A DNA stretch of 64,000 bases. Origin: Affinibrenneria salicis (GTDB taxonomy: Bacteria; Pseudomonadota; Gammaproteobacteria; Enterobacterales; Enterobacteriaceae). This document shows, in pieces, positions 27,923 to 36,939 of this stretch. Location of the stretch: positions 1-64,000 of the forward strand of contig NZ_VYKJ01000019.1 of the NCBI RefSeq assembly GCF_008710095.1. The letters run 5' to 3'. Each line of letters begins with the position of its first letter. The stretch's first letter is position 1. Both the position numbers and the translations under genes were made by a program. The notes below the pieces were generated by a model. It did not search any database. It saw only the letters and a list, made by a program, of their open reading frames with translations, and was not told the origin of the DNA.

Positions 27923-27946
27923 TCCCTGGTAAAGGTGCTTTCCCGC

Positions 27947-28858
27947 ATGTCTCTGCCCGTTTGTTATCCCGACCGCACCCGCCGCCGTCTGCTGACCGCG
28001 CTGATGTTATCCCCTCTGCTGGCCGCGCCCGGCGTTCTGGCCGCGGGGCGTCCCGATCTGCAACGCATCGTCTGTCTGGAGTGGCTGCCGGTTGAACTGC
28101 TGCTGGCGCTGGACATCATGCCGCTGGGCGTGGCGGACAAACATAATTACCGCCTGTGGGTAAAAGAACCGCGTCTCGATGAGCGGGTGGTCGATGTCGG
28201 CCAGCGCACCGAACCCAACCTTGAACTGTTGACCCAACTGCGGCCATCGCTATTGCTGTATGCGCAAGGATATGGGCCGTCGCCGGATAAGATGGCGCGG
28301 ATCGCGCCCGGCCAGGCCTTCCCTTTCAGCGACGGAAGCGGTAAACCGCTGACGCTGGCGCAGCACTCCCTGCGCCAGCTGGCCGGACGGCTGGCGGTCG
28401 TCGATCGCGCCGAGCGGCATCTGGCGCAATTCGCCGGATTTATGGCGCGCATGCAGGTTACGCTGCGCCCCTATACGGATCGCCCGCTGCTGCTGTTCTC
28501 TTTTCTCGATAGCCGGCACGTGCTGGTTATCGGTAAAAACAGCCTGTTCCAGGAGGTGATGACGCAAATGGCGATCCGCAATGCCTGGCAGGGAGAGACT
28601 AACTTCTGGGGCAGCGCGGTGGTGGGGATCGAGCGGCTGGCCGAGGCGGGCGATGCCCGCGCGCTGTGTTTTTCGCATGGCGATCGACAGATCTTCGGGC
28701 ACATCAGCGGCAGTCCGCTCTGGCAGGCGTTACCCTTCGTGCGGCAGCGGCGCTGGCGACGCGTTGAGGCGGTCTGGCCTTACGGCGCCACGCTGTCGGC
28801 GATGCGTTTTTGCCAGGTGCTGGCGCAGTCGATGGAGGCCGACGATGAAGCCGAATAG
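27947..28858 (+). CDS. fhuD: Ferric hydroxamate ABC transporter, periplasmic binding protein
   Basis: FhuD (303 residues) captures ferric hydroxamates in the periplasm. The N-terminus has a twin-arginine signal (TRRRLLTALML, cleavage near VLAAG), as in E. coli. Segments LEWLPVELLLAL, TEPNLELL and AWQGETNFWG, which line the ligand site, are conserved. An upstream GTG at 27935 is possible. It overlaps fhuB by 14 bases. Confidence 0.93.
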   Translation: MSLPVCYPDRTRRRLLTALMLSPLLAAPGVLAAGRPDLQRIVCLEWLPVELLLALDIMPLGVADKHNYRLWVKEPRLDERVVDVGQRTEPNLELLTQLRPSLLLYAQGYGPSPDKMARIAPGQAFPFSDGSGKPLTLAQHSLRQLAGRLAVVDRAERHLAQFAGFMARMQVTLRPYTDRPLLLFSFLDSRHVLVIGKNSLFQEVMTQMAIRNAWQGETNFWGSAVVGIERLAEAGDARALCFSHGDRQIFGHISGSPLWQALPFVRQRRWRRVEAVWPYGATLSAMRFCQVLAQSMEADDEAE

Positions 28859-30833
28859 TCAACGCTGGCTGGCGTTGTTGGTACCGTTAACGTTGCTGCT
28901 GGCCGCCGCCGTATTAAGTCTGCACAATCTGCATCGTCAACTGCCGTTTCAGCTCTGGCCGCAGGCGCTGCGTCATCCCGCGGCGGACGATATCCGGCAA
29001 ATTTTGTTTTACTACAGCCAACTGCCCCGGCTGTCGCTGTCGTTGCTGGTCGGGGCCGGATTGGGGCTGGCCGGCGTGCTGTTTCAGCAGGTGCTGCGCA
29101 ATCCGCTGGCCGAACCCGCTACGCTGGGGATCGCCACCGGCGCGCAGCTGGGGGTGACCGTCGCCACTCTGTGGGCGCTGCCGGGCGGGGCGCAGATGCA
29201 GCAGGGGGCGGCGCTGTTGGGCGGACTGCTGGCGGGCGGGCTGGTTTTCGGCGTGGCGTGGGGAAAACGTTTATCGCCGGTGACGCTGATTCTGGCCGGG
29301 CTGGTGATCAGTCTGTACTGCAGCGCGGTCAATCATTTGCTGGCGCTGTTTAACTATCAGCAACTGCAAAACTTATTTTTATGGAGCAGCGGCGCGCTCA
29401 ACCAGCAGGACTGGCGCAGCGTGCTCTTTGTTTTGCCGCGTCTGGCTCTCTGTTTTGCATTGGCGTTGCTGCTGTTGCGTCCCCTGACGCTGCTCGGTCT
29501 TGATGACGGCGTGGCGCGTAATCTGGGGCTGGGACTGGCGGCGGCGCGGCTGATTACGCTGGGGCTGGCGGTGTTCCTGAGCGCCCTGATGGTGAACGCG
29601 GCGGGCATCGTCGGTTTTGTCGGGCTGTTCGCGCCGCTGCTGGCGCGCCTGCTCGGCGCCCGCCGCCTGCTGCACCGACTGTTGCTGGCGCCGCTGCTGG
29701 GCGCTTTGTTGCTGTGGCTGACCGATCAAATCATGCTGTGGCTGACGTTTGTCTGGCGCGATATCCCGACCGGCGCGGCCACCGCATTGATCGGCGCGCC
29801 GCTGTTGCTGTGGCTGTTGCCGCGCCTGCGTGCCGCCGGGCAGACGCCCGATATACGGCCGGTCAGCGTGCCGGTCGAGCGGCGTCGCTGGGGGCGCTGG
29901 GTGGCAGCAGGGTGTTTGTTGCTGCTGTTGACGGTCGTGCTGGCGCTGATGTTCGGCCGCGATGCGCAGGGTTGGTTCTGGGCCAGCCCCGACCAGCTGA
30001 CGCAGCTGTGGCCCTGGCGCTGGCCGCGCACGCTGGCCGCGCTGTCCGCCGGGCTGATGCTGGCGCTGGCGGGTACGCTGATTCAGAAGCTGACCGGCAA
30101 TCCGATGGGCAGCCCGGAAGTGCTGGGCATCAGTTCGGGCGCCGCATTCGGCGTGGTCATCCTGCTGTTTCTGCTGCCCGGCGACGCTTTTGTCTGGCTG
30201 CTGCCGGCCGGGAGCCTGGGCGCGGCGTCGACCCTGCTGCTGATTGTGCTGATGGCCGGGCGAGGCGGTTTTTCTCCTCAGCGTATGCTGCTGGCCGGTA
30301 TCGCCGTCAGCACCGCGTTTACTACGCTGATTACCCTGCTGCTGGCCAGCGGCGACCCGAGAATGGGCAACGTATTGAGCTGGATTTCGGGTTCCACCTA
30401 TGCGGTGGAGGGGCGTCAGGCTTTGAGCGCCGCACTGATCGCGCTGATTTTATTACTGCTGGTGCCATTCTGCCGGCGCTGGTTGCGTATTTTACCGCTC
30501 GGCGGCGTCACGGCCCGCGCGGTTGGCGTGCCGTTAACGCCGGCGCGCCTGACGTTATTGCTGCTGGCGTCGATCCTTACCGCCGCCGCTACGTTGACGG
30601 TCGGTCCGCTGAGCTTTGTCGGATTGATGGCGCCGCACCTGGCCCGGATGATGGGTTTCAGTCGGGCCGTGCCGCAACTGGCCTGTTCGGCGGTGATTGG
30701 CGCCCTGCTGATGGTGACGGCCGACTGGTGCGGCAGGATGATTCTGTTTCCCTTCCAGATCCCGGCCGGGTTGCTGGCGACGTTCATCGGCGCGCCTTAC
30801 TTTGTCTATCTGTTGCGCAAACAGGCGCGTTAA
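28845..30833 (+). CDS. fhuB: Ferric hydroxamate ABC transporter, double permease
   Basis: FhuB (662 residues) is a fused double-length FecCD-type permease with two halves of about ten membrane helices each. Each half has the conserved NPLAEPATLGIATGAQ-type or NPMGSPEVLGISSGAA-type loop and the GLVAPH-like coupling loop (FVGLFAPLLAR, FVGLMAPHLAR). I placed the start at the ATG inside the end of fhuD, which gives the same length as E. coli FhuB. A longer open frame upstream is an overlap artefact. Confidence 0.94.
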   Translation: MKPNSQRWLALLVPLTLLLAAAVLSLHNLHRQLPFQLWPQALRHPAADDIRQILFYYSQLPRLSLSLLVGAGLGLAGVLFQQVLRNPLAEPATLGIATGAQLGVTVATLWALPGGAQMQQGAALLGGLLAGGLVFGVAWGKRLSPVTLILAGLVISLYCSAVNHLLALFNYQQLQNLFLWSSGALNQQDWRSVLFVLPRLALCFALALLLLRPLTLLGLDDGVARNLGLGLAAARLITLGLAVFLSALMVNAAGIVGFVGLFAPLLARLLGARRLLHRLLLAPLLGALLLWLTDQIMLWLTFVWRDIPTGAATALIGAPLLLWLLPRLRAAGQTPDIRPVSVPVERRRWGRWVAAGCLLLLLTVVLALMFGRDAQGWFWASPDQLTQLWPWRWPRTLAALSAGLMLALAGTLIQKLTGNPMGSPEVLGISSGAAFGVVILLFLLPGDAFVWLLPAGSLGAASTLLLIVLMAGRGGFSPQRMLLAGIAVSTAFTTLITLLLASGDPRMGNVLSWISGSTYAVEGRQALSAALIALILLLLVPFCRRWLRILPLGGVTARAVGVPLTPARLTLLLLASILTAAATLTVGPLSFVGLMAPHLARMMGFSRAVPQLACSAVIGALLMVTADWCGRMILFPFQIPAGLLATFIGAPYFVYLLRKQAR

Positions 30834-30895
30834 CCCGTCGCGAACGTACCGGTATATACTGGGGCGTTTTCAGTATTAAACGGACAGGAAGCAAC

Positions 30896-31297
30896 GTGAG
30901 CAAAGAGATCGATAAACTGGCGTGGCTATGTATTCGCGAGCGGCGCCTGCTGGGCGCGCGCAGCGAAAATAAAACGCTGTATTACATTCCGGGCGGCAAG
31001 CGCGAGGCCGGCGAAAATGATGAGCAGGCGCTTTGCCGTGAAGTGAAGGAAGAGCTCTCCGTCACCCTGCTGCCGGATACGCTGCGCTATGCCGGCACTT
31101 TCCGCGCGCACGCGGAAGGCAAAGCCGAGGGCGTGCAGGTTAAAATGACCTGCTACTTCGCCGATTTTATCGGCGAGCTGCGGGCCGCTGCGGAAATCGC
31201 GGAAATACGCTGGCTGTCGGCGCAGGATGGGGAGCAGTGTTCGCCCGCGGCGCGGCTGATTTTTGAACATCTGCATCAGCAGAGGTTGATCGACTGA
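30896..31297 (+). CDS. Nudix hydrolase
   Basis: This protein of 133 residues has a complete Nudix box, starting GGKREAGENDEQALCREVKE and continuing ELSV, which binds Mg2+ and cleaves nucleoside diphosphates linked to another group. The substrate cannot be told from sequence. The start is GTG with an AGGAAG site; the much longer open frame upstream runs out of frame through fhuB and is not real. It is the last plus-strand gene before convergent hemL. E. coli has no gene at this place. Confidence 0.88.
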   Translation: MSKEIDKLAWLCIRERRLLGARSENKTLYYIPGGKREAGENDEQALCREVKEELSVTLLPDTLRYAGTFRAHAEGKAEGVQVKMTCYFADFIGELRAAAEIAEIRWLSAQDGEQCSPAARLIFEHLHQQRLID

Positions 31298-31552
31298 GCC
31301 CTTGCCCGGGCCTTTTGACGGCAGGACGCACGATTTTCACGACCGGTGAATTTTTAAGGTAAAAACCGGGGCGTTGGCCACGTCGCCGGTGAAGCCGGCT
31401 AGCCGAATCTGGCGCGCTGCTGGTCATGATTGGGCTTTGCTCTGAGTTTCGTCCGGCGGGCCAGCGCGAGCCTTGTTCAACGTTTCCCCGCTAAATCTAT
31501 CGGCGGCTCATGCCGCTACGCCCACGGGTTAATAACAAACGTTGTTATCAGT

Positions 31553-31573
31553 AAGGCCCGCGTTGCGGGCCTT
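31553..31573. terminator. Hairpin downstream of hemL
   Basis: A 9-bp stem (AAGGCCCGC and GCGGGCCTT) with a 3-base loop lies 13 bases beyond the hemL stop, between it and the convergent Nudix gene. The terminal A-T pairs could act on either strand; the T-run is weak. Confidence 0.5.
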
Positions 31574-31585
31574 TGGCGCGTGGAT

Positions 31586-32866
31586 TTACAGTTTCGCGAA
31601 GCTGCGGCGAGCCGCTTCGACGGTCTGCTCGATGTGGGCCGGCGTGTGGGCCAGCGACATAAAGCCGGCTTCGAATGCGGACGGCGCCAGATAAACGCCT
31701 TGCTCCAGCATAAGATGGAAGAAACGCTTAAAGCGTTCCGTGTCGCAGGCCAGCACATCCTGATAACAGGTCACCGTTTCGGCCTGGGTGAAGAACAGTC
31801 CGAACATGCCCCCCACGTGGTTAATCGCCAGCGGGATGCCGCTGTCCCGCGCCGCCGCAAGCAGGCCGTCGGCTAACCGGGTGGTAAGCTGCGTCAGTTT
31901 TTCATGCACGCCCGGTCTGGCGACTTCCCGCAGGCAGGCCAGTCCGGCGGCCATCGCAATCGGGTTGCCGGAAAGCGTACCCGCCTGGTAGACCGGGCCG
32001 GTCGGCGCCAGCGCCAGCATGATGTCGCGTCGTCCGCCAAACGCGCCGACCGGCATGCCGCCGCCGATGATTTTGCCCAGGCAGGTCAAATCGGGCGTCA
32101 CTCCGTAGTAAGCCTGGGCGCCGGCCAGCGCGACGCGGAAGCCGGTCATCACCTCGTCGATAATCAGCAGGGCGCCGAATTCATCGCACAGCGCGCGCAG
32201 GCCGGGCAGAAAGTCCGGCTGCGGCGGGATGCAGTTCATGTTTCCCGCCACCGGTTCGACGATGATAGCGGCAATCTCCTGCGGAAAACGGCTGAACGTC
32301 TCGCGCACCGAGGCCAGATCGTTATAGGTGCAGGTCAGCGTATGGCGAGCGAAATCCGCCGGCACGCCCGGTGAATTAGGCTGGCCGAGCGTCAGAGCGC
32401 CTGAACCGGCCTTGACCAGCAGACAGTCGGCGTGGCCGTGGTAACAGCCCTCGAATTTGATGATTTTATCGCGCCCGGTAAAACCGCGCGCCAGACGAAT
32501 GGCGCTCATCGTTGCTTCGGTTCCCGAGTTGACCATACGCACCATGTCCATGCTGGGCACCAGCCCGGTCACCAGCCGGGCCATATCGACTTCCTGTTCG
32601 GTCGGCGCGCCGAAGCTCAGTCCGCGCTGCGCGGCGGCGATCACCGCCTCGCGGATCGCCGGGTGATTGTGGCCGAGGATCATCGGCCCCCAGGAGCCGA
32701 CGTAGTCGATATAGGCGTTGTCGTCGGCATCGTACAGGCAGGCGCCGTCGGCGCGCGCGATAAACAGCGGCGTGCCGCCCACGCCGCTGAACGCGCGGAC
32801 CGGTGAGTTAACACCGCCGGGAATTAATTGCTGCGCTGCAGCATACAAATTTTCGGATTTATTCAT
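31586..32866 (-). CDS. hemL: Glutamate-1-semialdehyde 2,1-aminomutase
   Basis: HemL (426 residues) converts glutamate-1-semialdehyde to 5-aminolevulinate, the committed precursor of heme, using pyridoxal phosphate. The PLP lysine lies in [17 protein letters not shown], and the [12 protein letters not shown] segment holds the cofactor-binding Asp. It is divergent from erpA with a 620-base gap. Confidence 0.96.
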   Translation of the reverse strand: MNKSENLYAAAQQLIPGGVNSPVRAFSGVGGTPLFIARADGACLYDADDNAYIDYVGSWGPMILGHNHPAIREAVIAAAQRGLSFGAPTEQEVDMARLVTGLVPSMDMVRMVNSGTEATMSAIRLARGFTGRDKIIKFEGCYHGHADCLLVKAGSGALTLGQPNSPGVPADFARHTLTCTYNDLASVRETFSRFPQEIAAIIVEPVAGNMNCIPPQPDFLPGLRALCDEFGALLIIDEVMTGFRVALAGAQAYYGVTPDLTCLGKIIGGGMPVGAFGGRRDIMLALAPTGPVYQAGTLSGNPIAMAAGLACLREVARPGVHEKLTQLTTRLADGLLAAARDSGIPLAINHVGGMFGLFFTQAETVTCYQDVLACDTERFKRFFHLMLEQGVYLAPSAFEAGFMSLAHTPAHIEQTVEAARRSFAKL

Positions 32867-33490
32867 TACCTGACCCTGATAGACGCATTAGCCTGAAGAA
32901 TAACGTTTATGCCCGCTACCTTTCAAGCCGCTGCGCGGCCCCGCGTACGCGTCGATCGACAGGGATAAACCGGTCCGCGGCGTTGCATAACAACGGCGGC
33001 GGCCGATATTGTGATATGCGGATTTTTTGCGAGTATGCCTTTCATACTTCAGATTGCGGCTGCGTTGGCTTTTCTTGCTCACCCCAGTCACTTACTGGTG
33101 TAGACTGCAGGGATTCGCTGCGTCGCCGCCTTCCCGCAACGCGAATTATTTTGGGTATGGAATCTGTGCGTATCTGATTGATGCGCTCTTCATGCGCGGA
33201 TTGTGAATCGGGCAACTGATTTATCTTTCCTGCGGCGTTTTTTCTGTGTAAGCCGCTATTCGACAACGTTTGCGTCGTGATAAAACGCGGCTGGCGTGTG
33301 TTGTCGCCGCTCAGCCGACGGATCGGGGGACAAGCAAAATGAAGGCGCGAGTCGCCGGTAAAGTTTTTCGTCGTCCTTGACTCGTGCGGGAGTCAACTGT
33401 TGAACGTTTGAGCGTGCTATAAGATAATGAGACTAATCGTCAGGTGATGATGCGCACCATCTGATACCAAATAAGGTTGGAGTAAAGAAT
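32867..33490. other. Long hemL-erpA intergenic region (position of clcA in E. coli)
   Basis: The 624-base gap contains an ERIC element (33041-33159) and otherwise no recognisable gene. In E. coli the chloride/proton antiporter gene clcA lies here; no trace of it is seen in translation. Promoters for hemL and erpA should lie at the two ends. Confidence 0.6.
33041..33159. repeat. ERIC element
   Basis: A nearly complete enterobacterial repetitive intergenic consensus of about 119 bp. It contains the diagnostic core GCTCACCCCAGTCACTTACT and both arms (CATACTTCAGATTGCGGCTG at the left, CGCAACGCGAATTATTTTGG at the right). These elements are imperfect palindromes found between genes in enterobacteria. 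Confidence 0.9.
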
Positions 33491-33835
33491 ATGAGTGACG
33501 ATGTTGCATTGCCTCTGCAGTTCACCGATGCGGCGGCGAACAAGGTAAAAAGCCTGATCGCGGATGAAGAAAACCCGGCGTTAAAGCTGCGCGTATATAT
33601 CACCGGCGGCGGCTGCAGCGGTTTTCAGTATGGTTTTACCTTTGACGATAAAATCAACGACGGCGACATGACCATTGAGAAACAGGGCGTGGCGCTGGTG
33701 GTCGACCCCATGAGCCTGCAGTATCTGGTCGGCGGCTCGGTCGATTACACCGAGGGCCTGGAAGGCTCGCGTTTTGTCGTCAGCAACCCGAATGCTAAAA
33801 CCACCTGCGGCTGCGGTTCTTCGTTCAGCATCTGA
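33491..33835 (+). CDS. erpA: Iron-sulfur cluster insertion protein ErpA
   Basis: ErpA (114 residues) is an A-type carrier that delivers iron-sulfur clusters to targets such as the isoprenoid enzymes IspG and IspH. The cluster ligands are Cys42 in GGGCSGF and the C-terminal pair Cys106 and Cys108 in TCGCG. The ATG is preceded by a GGAGTAAAG ribosome site. Confidence 0.96.
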   Translation: MSDDVALPLQFTDAAANKVKSLIADEENPALKLRVYITGGGCSGFQYGFTFDDKINDGDMTIEKQGVALVVDPMSLQYLVGGSVDYTEGLEGSRFVVSNPNAKTTCGCGSSFSI

Positions 33836-33895
33836 CTTTGGCGCAGGCCCCGGCCCGGTCGCGCGCACAATGTCGGCGCGGCCGTCCTGGCCTGT

Positions 33896-34174
33896 TCACC
33901 ATTCCACGGTAATCAGCCGCACGTTTTGACTTTTCCCGCCATCGACCATCCGCGCCTGCGTCGGCCTGGACTCGCTGATCCTGGCTATCGGCGCCGCCGC
34001 CTGTCGGCCGCCGGGCAGGTTGCACTGCGCCCGCAGCGTCATATCGCGCTGTTCGTTCACGCCGCAGCCGGGGGCGATCTCCAGTTTGACCTGGATCTGC
34101 CCCTGCATCTGCCGGGCCGGCAGCGCGGCGGAGACGCACAGCAGAAGCCCCGCACATAGAGAAACGGTTTTCAT
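33896..34174 (-). CDS. Small exported protein of unknown function
   Basis: This protein of 92 residues has a signal peptide (MKTVSLCAGLLLCVSAALP, cleavage near ARQ) and a short mature part with two cysteines (APGCGVN and RAQCNLP) that could form a disulfide, ending in QNVRLITVEW. The pattern resembles small periplasmic proteins of the YehE/DUF2574 or spore-coat-U type, but the match is weak and from memory. A GTG three codons earlier is an alternative start. It occupies the place where E. coli has yadS and btuF, downstream of mtnN. Confidence 0.6.
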   Translation of the reverse strand: MKTVSLCAGLLLCVSAALPARQMQGQIQVKLEIAPGCGVNEQRDMTLRAQCNLPGGRQAAAPIARISESRPTQARMVDGGKSQNVRLITVEW

Positions 34175-34380
34175 TTTTTTCACCTGGTGTTAAAAGCGGC
34201 CCGCGGGCCAAAACGTTTTTATTGCCGGCCAGTGGCCGTGGACGCTGTACGTCCTTATCGTTGCTCTGAGACTATCATCAGAATATACATTAGGGGAATT
34301 GAAGATTTAGCTGGCTGGATGGCTGAGTCGGTGGCGCGCGACGGGCGCGTACAGGAGAAGGGATACGCAGGTTTGAAATG

Positions 34381-34410
34381 CCCCGGCGGTCCGAATTCAG
34401 GCCGTCGGGG
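34381..34410 (-). terminator. Hairpin downstream of mtnN
   Basis: Arms CCCCGGCGG and CCGTCGGGG (9 bp with one G-T pair) and a 12-base loop lie about 20 bases beyond the mtnN stop codon. No T-run. Confidence 0.4.
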
Positions 34411-34429
34411 CGGGCGAGCCGTGCGCTAT

Positions 34430-35128
34430 TTAGCGGTCGGCAAGCGCCTGCAGCATGGTTTCCACCATGCGGGTCGACTGTTTCGCCGCTACCGCCAGAA
34501 ATTCGTCAAAGCTGAGGTGAGACTCGCGATCGGCCACGTCGGAGATGGCGCGCACGACGACGAAGGGGACCGAGAACTGGTGGCAGACGTGCGCAATCGC
34601 CGTGGCTTCCATTTCTACCGCAATCGCCTGCGGGAAGGTGGCGCGAATGCGCGCCAGCGGCTGCGCGCCGTTGATGAAGGCGTCGCCGCTGACCACCAGC
34701 CCGCGCACCGCGTTAAGCTGCAGCCGGGCGATCGACGCCTGCGCCAGTTCGATCAGCGCGCCGTCGGCGATAAACGCCGGCGGGCAGCCGGCCATCTGGC
34801 CCGGCTCGTAGCCAAATGCGGTGACGTCCACGTCGTGGTAGCGCACCTCGTCGGAAATCACGATGTCGCCGACGTTGAGGCTCGGCGCAAGGCCGCCGGC
34901 CGAACCGGTATTGATTACGACGTCCGGCTGACAGTGTTCCAGCAGCAGCGTAGTGCCGAGCGCGGCGGAGACTTTGCCGATGCCTGATTTCAGCAACGCA
35001 ACCTCCACGCCGTTGATCCGGCCGCTGTAAATCTCACAACCGGCGCGTTTGATCGTGGTGCGGTTGTCAATCCGATCCCGCAACAGGGTCACCTCTTCTT
35101 CCATGGCGCCGATAATTCCTGCTTTCAT
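34430..35128 (-). CDS. mtnN: 5'-methylthioadenosine/S-adenosylhomocysteine nucleosidase
   Basis: MtnN (Pfs, 232 residues) cleaves adenine from methylthioadenosine and S-adenosylhomocysteine, recycling methionine and feeding AI-2 synthesis. Catalytic Glu12 lies in GAMEEEV and the catalytic Asp in RAISDVAD. The start at 35128 matches E. coli; five upstream codons are unnecessary. In E. coli btuF follows in the same operon; here it is absent. Confidence 0.95.
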   Translation of the reverse strand: MKAGIIGAMEEEVTLLRDRIDNRTTIKRAGCEIYSGRINGVEVALLKSGIGKVSAALGTTLLLEHCQPDVVINTGSAGGLAPSLNVGDIVISDEVRYHDVDVTAFGYEPGQMAGCPPAFIADGALIELAQASIARLQLNAVRGLVVSGDAFINGAQPLARIRATFPQAIAVEMEATAIAHVCHQFSVPFVVVRAISDVADRESHLSFDEFLAVAAKQSTRMVETMLQALADR

Positions 35129-35273
35129 CTTGTTTCCCCGCAAAGTTGTTATTAACAGCCATTAATCCTGGTCGACTAGTCTATCATGGCTACGGCGGAG
35201 AAATAATGGATGACGGTTGCGCGTTAAGGTCCGAAGTGTTATCACCCAGAAGACGGCTTCACAGGGAGAACCT

Positions 35274-36791
35274 ATGGCGGATATCGATTTTAAACAAAAG
35301 ATCAGTTTTCAGCGTCCCTTTAATAACCGGATGAATGAACCGGAAGATGAGTACGCGATTGTCCGGCAGTTTGAAAGCGATCGCGGCCGGATCATTAACT
35401 CCGCGGCTATCCGCCGTTTGCAGCAAAAGACCCAGGTTTTCCCGCTGGAGCGCAACGCGGCGGTGCGTTCGCGCCTGACTCATTCGCTGGAAGTACAGCA
35501 GGTTGGCCGCTATATCGCGAAATATGTGCTTGAGGATCTAAAACGCGACAACAGGCTGGAGGCGTACGGGCTGGCGCAGCTGCAGATCCCGTTCGAAAGC
35601 ATGGTGGAAATGGCCTGTCTGATGCACGATATCGGCAATCCGCCGTTCGGCCATTTTGGCGAGTCGGCCATTAATAACTGGTTCAGAAAACGTATCGGGC
35701 TGGCCGACGGGCATGAGGAGGCGATCGACGCCGATAACTGCGCGCTGCCGTTTCTGCGCCTGCGCGCGGGCGAAACGGAGCGTAATGCGCTGCGCTGCCG
35801 CATTCGTCAGGACTTGTGCCATTTTGAAGGCAACGCGCAGGCCATCCGCCTGGTGCATACGTTGCTGAAATTGAATCTGACCTATGCCCAGGTCGGCTGT
35901 ATCCTGAAATATACCCGGCCGGCCTACTGGCGCGGCGCCATTCCTGACGCCTATCACTATCTGATGAAAAAACCGGGCTACTACCTGGCGGAAGAGGCGT
36001 TCGTGACGCAACTGCGCGGTGAACTGGGTATGCAGGAGCATCATCGTTACCCTCTCACCTACATTATGGAAGCGGCGGACGACATTTCTTACTGTATCGC
36101 CGATCTGGAAGACGCGGTCGAAAAGGACATTTTTACCGTCGCTCAGCTGCATGACTATCTGCTGCGGTCGTGGGGCGAGCCTCAGCCCGGCGATCTGTTC
36201 ACTAAGACCGTCGGCAAAGCGTTTGATTTAATGACCCGCAGCCGCTGGCGCAGCAGCGACGATCAGTTTTTTATGAACCTGCGCGTTTTCACGGTGAATA
36301 AACTGGTGCCGCATGCGGCTCAGCGTTTCCTGCACAGTTTGCCGGCGATTTTCGACGGCTCGTTTAATCAGGCGCTGCTTGAGGATGAGAGCGCAGAGAA
36401 TAAATTGTTAAAAACCTTTAAGCGCGTCGCGCTGCAGCAGGTGTTTAACCACCATGAGGTGGAACAACTCGAACTCCAGGGCTACCGGGTGATCGGCGGC
36501 CTGCTTGATATTTACAGTCCGCTGCTGGCGTTATCCAGCGCCGATTTCCATCAACTGGTCGAGCGGGACTACCATCCCGACTATCCGATAGAAACGCGGC
36601 TGTACCACAAACTCTCCAGCAAACACCGGCTGGCCTACTGCGAAGCGGTGGATAAATTGACGGCGCTGACGCCGGACGAACGAGAGATTTATGAGTATTA
36701 CTACCGGGCGCGTTTAATCCAGGACTATATCAGCGGCATGACCGATTTGTATGCCTATGACGAATACCGGAGGCTGATGGCGGCGGATTAA
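35274..36791 (+). CDS. dgt: Deoxyguanosinetriphosphate triphosphohydrolase
   Basis: Dgt (505 residues) hydrolyses dGTP to deoxyguanosine and triphosphate. The HD-domain metal ligands are in LTHSLEV and [13 protein letters not shown], followed by a later Asp in EAADDISY. The ATG at 35274 has an AGGGAGA ribosome site; the frame extends 19 codons upstream without support. degP follows on the same strand, with its own promoter. Confidence 0.95.
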   Translation: MADIDFKQKISFQRPFNNRMNEPEDEYAIVRQFESDRGRIINSAAIRRLQQKTQVFPLERNAAVRSRLTHSLEVQQVGRYIAKYVLEDLKRDNRLEAYGLAQLQIPFESMVEMACLMHDIGNPPFGHFGESAINNWFRKRIGLADGHEEAIDADNCALPFLRLRAGETERNALRCRIRQDLCHFEGNAQAIRLVHTLLKLNLTYAQVGCILKYTRPAYWRGAIPDAYHYLMKKPGYYLAEEAFVTQLRGELGMQEHHRYPLTYIMEAADDISYCIADLEDAVEKDIFTVAQLHDYLLRSWGEPQPGDLFTKTVGKAFDLMTRSRWRSSDDQFFMNLRVFTVNKLVPHAAQRFLHSLPAIFDGSFNQALLEDESAENKLLKTFKRVALQQVFNHHEVEQLELQGYRVIGGLLDIYSPLLALSSADFHQLVERDYHPDYPIETRLYHKLSSKHRLAYCEAVDKLTALTPDEREIYEYYYRARLIQDYISGMTDLYAYDEYRRLMAAD

Positions 36792-36848
36792 CCACAGTTT
36801 TTGTAAACGGAGTCAATATTTCCTTACTAATCGCTGTTTATCATCGCT

Positions 36849-36876
36849 GAACTTTGGGTTTACACATTTATCTCAT
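36849..36876 (+). promoter_or_regulatory. Sigma-E promoter of degP
   Basis: GAACTT at 36849-36854 is followed after exactly 16 bases by TCTCAT at 36871-36876, matching the sigma-E consensus (GGAACTT-N16-TCTGA). degP is a classic sigma-E target in E. coli. A CpxR-like GTAAA-N4-GTCAA at 36803-36816 lies upstream, but its spacing is one base short of the usual 5. Confidence 0.8.
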
Positions 36877-36939
36877 ACGGCAAGGGTCGTAGCAAAAGGC
36901 CGTTGATTTTTCTGTGGGAATACTATGAGACATGACGCG

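Noticed and set aside
29714..30895. A long frame that would fuse about 390 residues onto the Nudix protein
   Set aside because: It reads fhuB in the wrong frame. The Nudix gene has its own GTG start and AGGAAG ribosome site at 30896.
36803..36816. CpxR-like pair GTAAA and GTCAA before degP
   Set aside because: The spacer is 4 rather than 5 bases and the second half has a mismatch. It is mentioned with the promoter but not called as a separate site.
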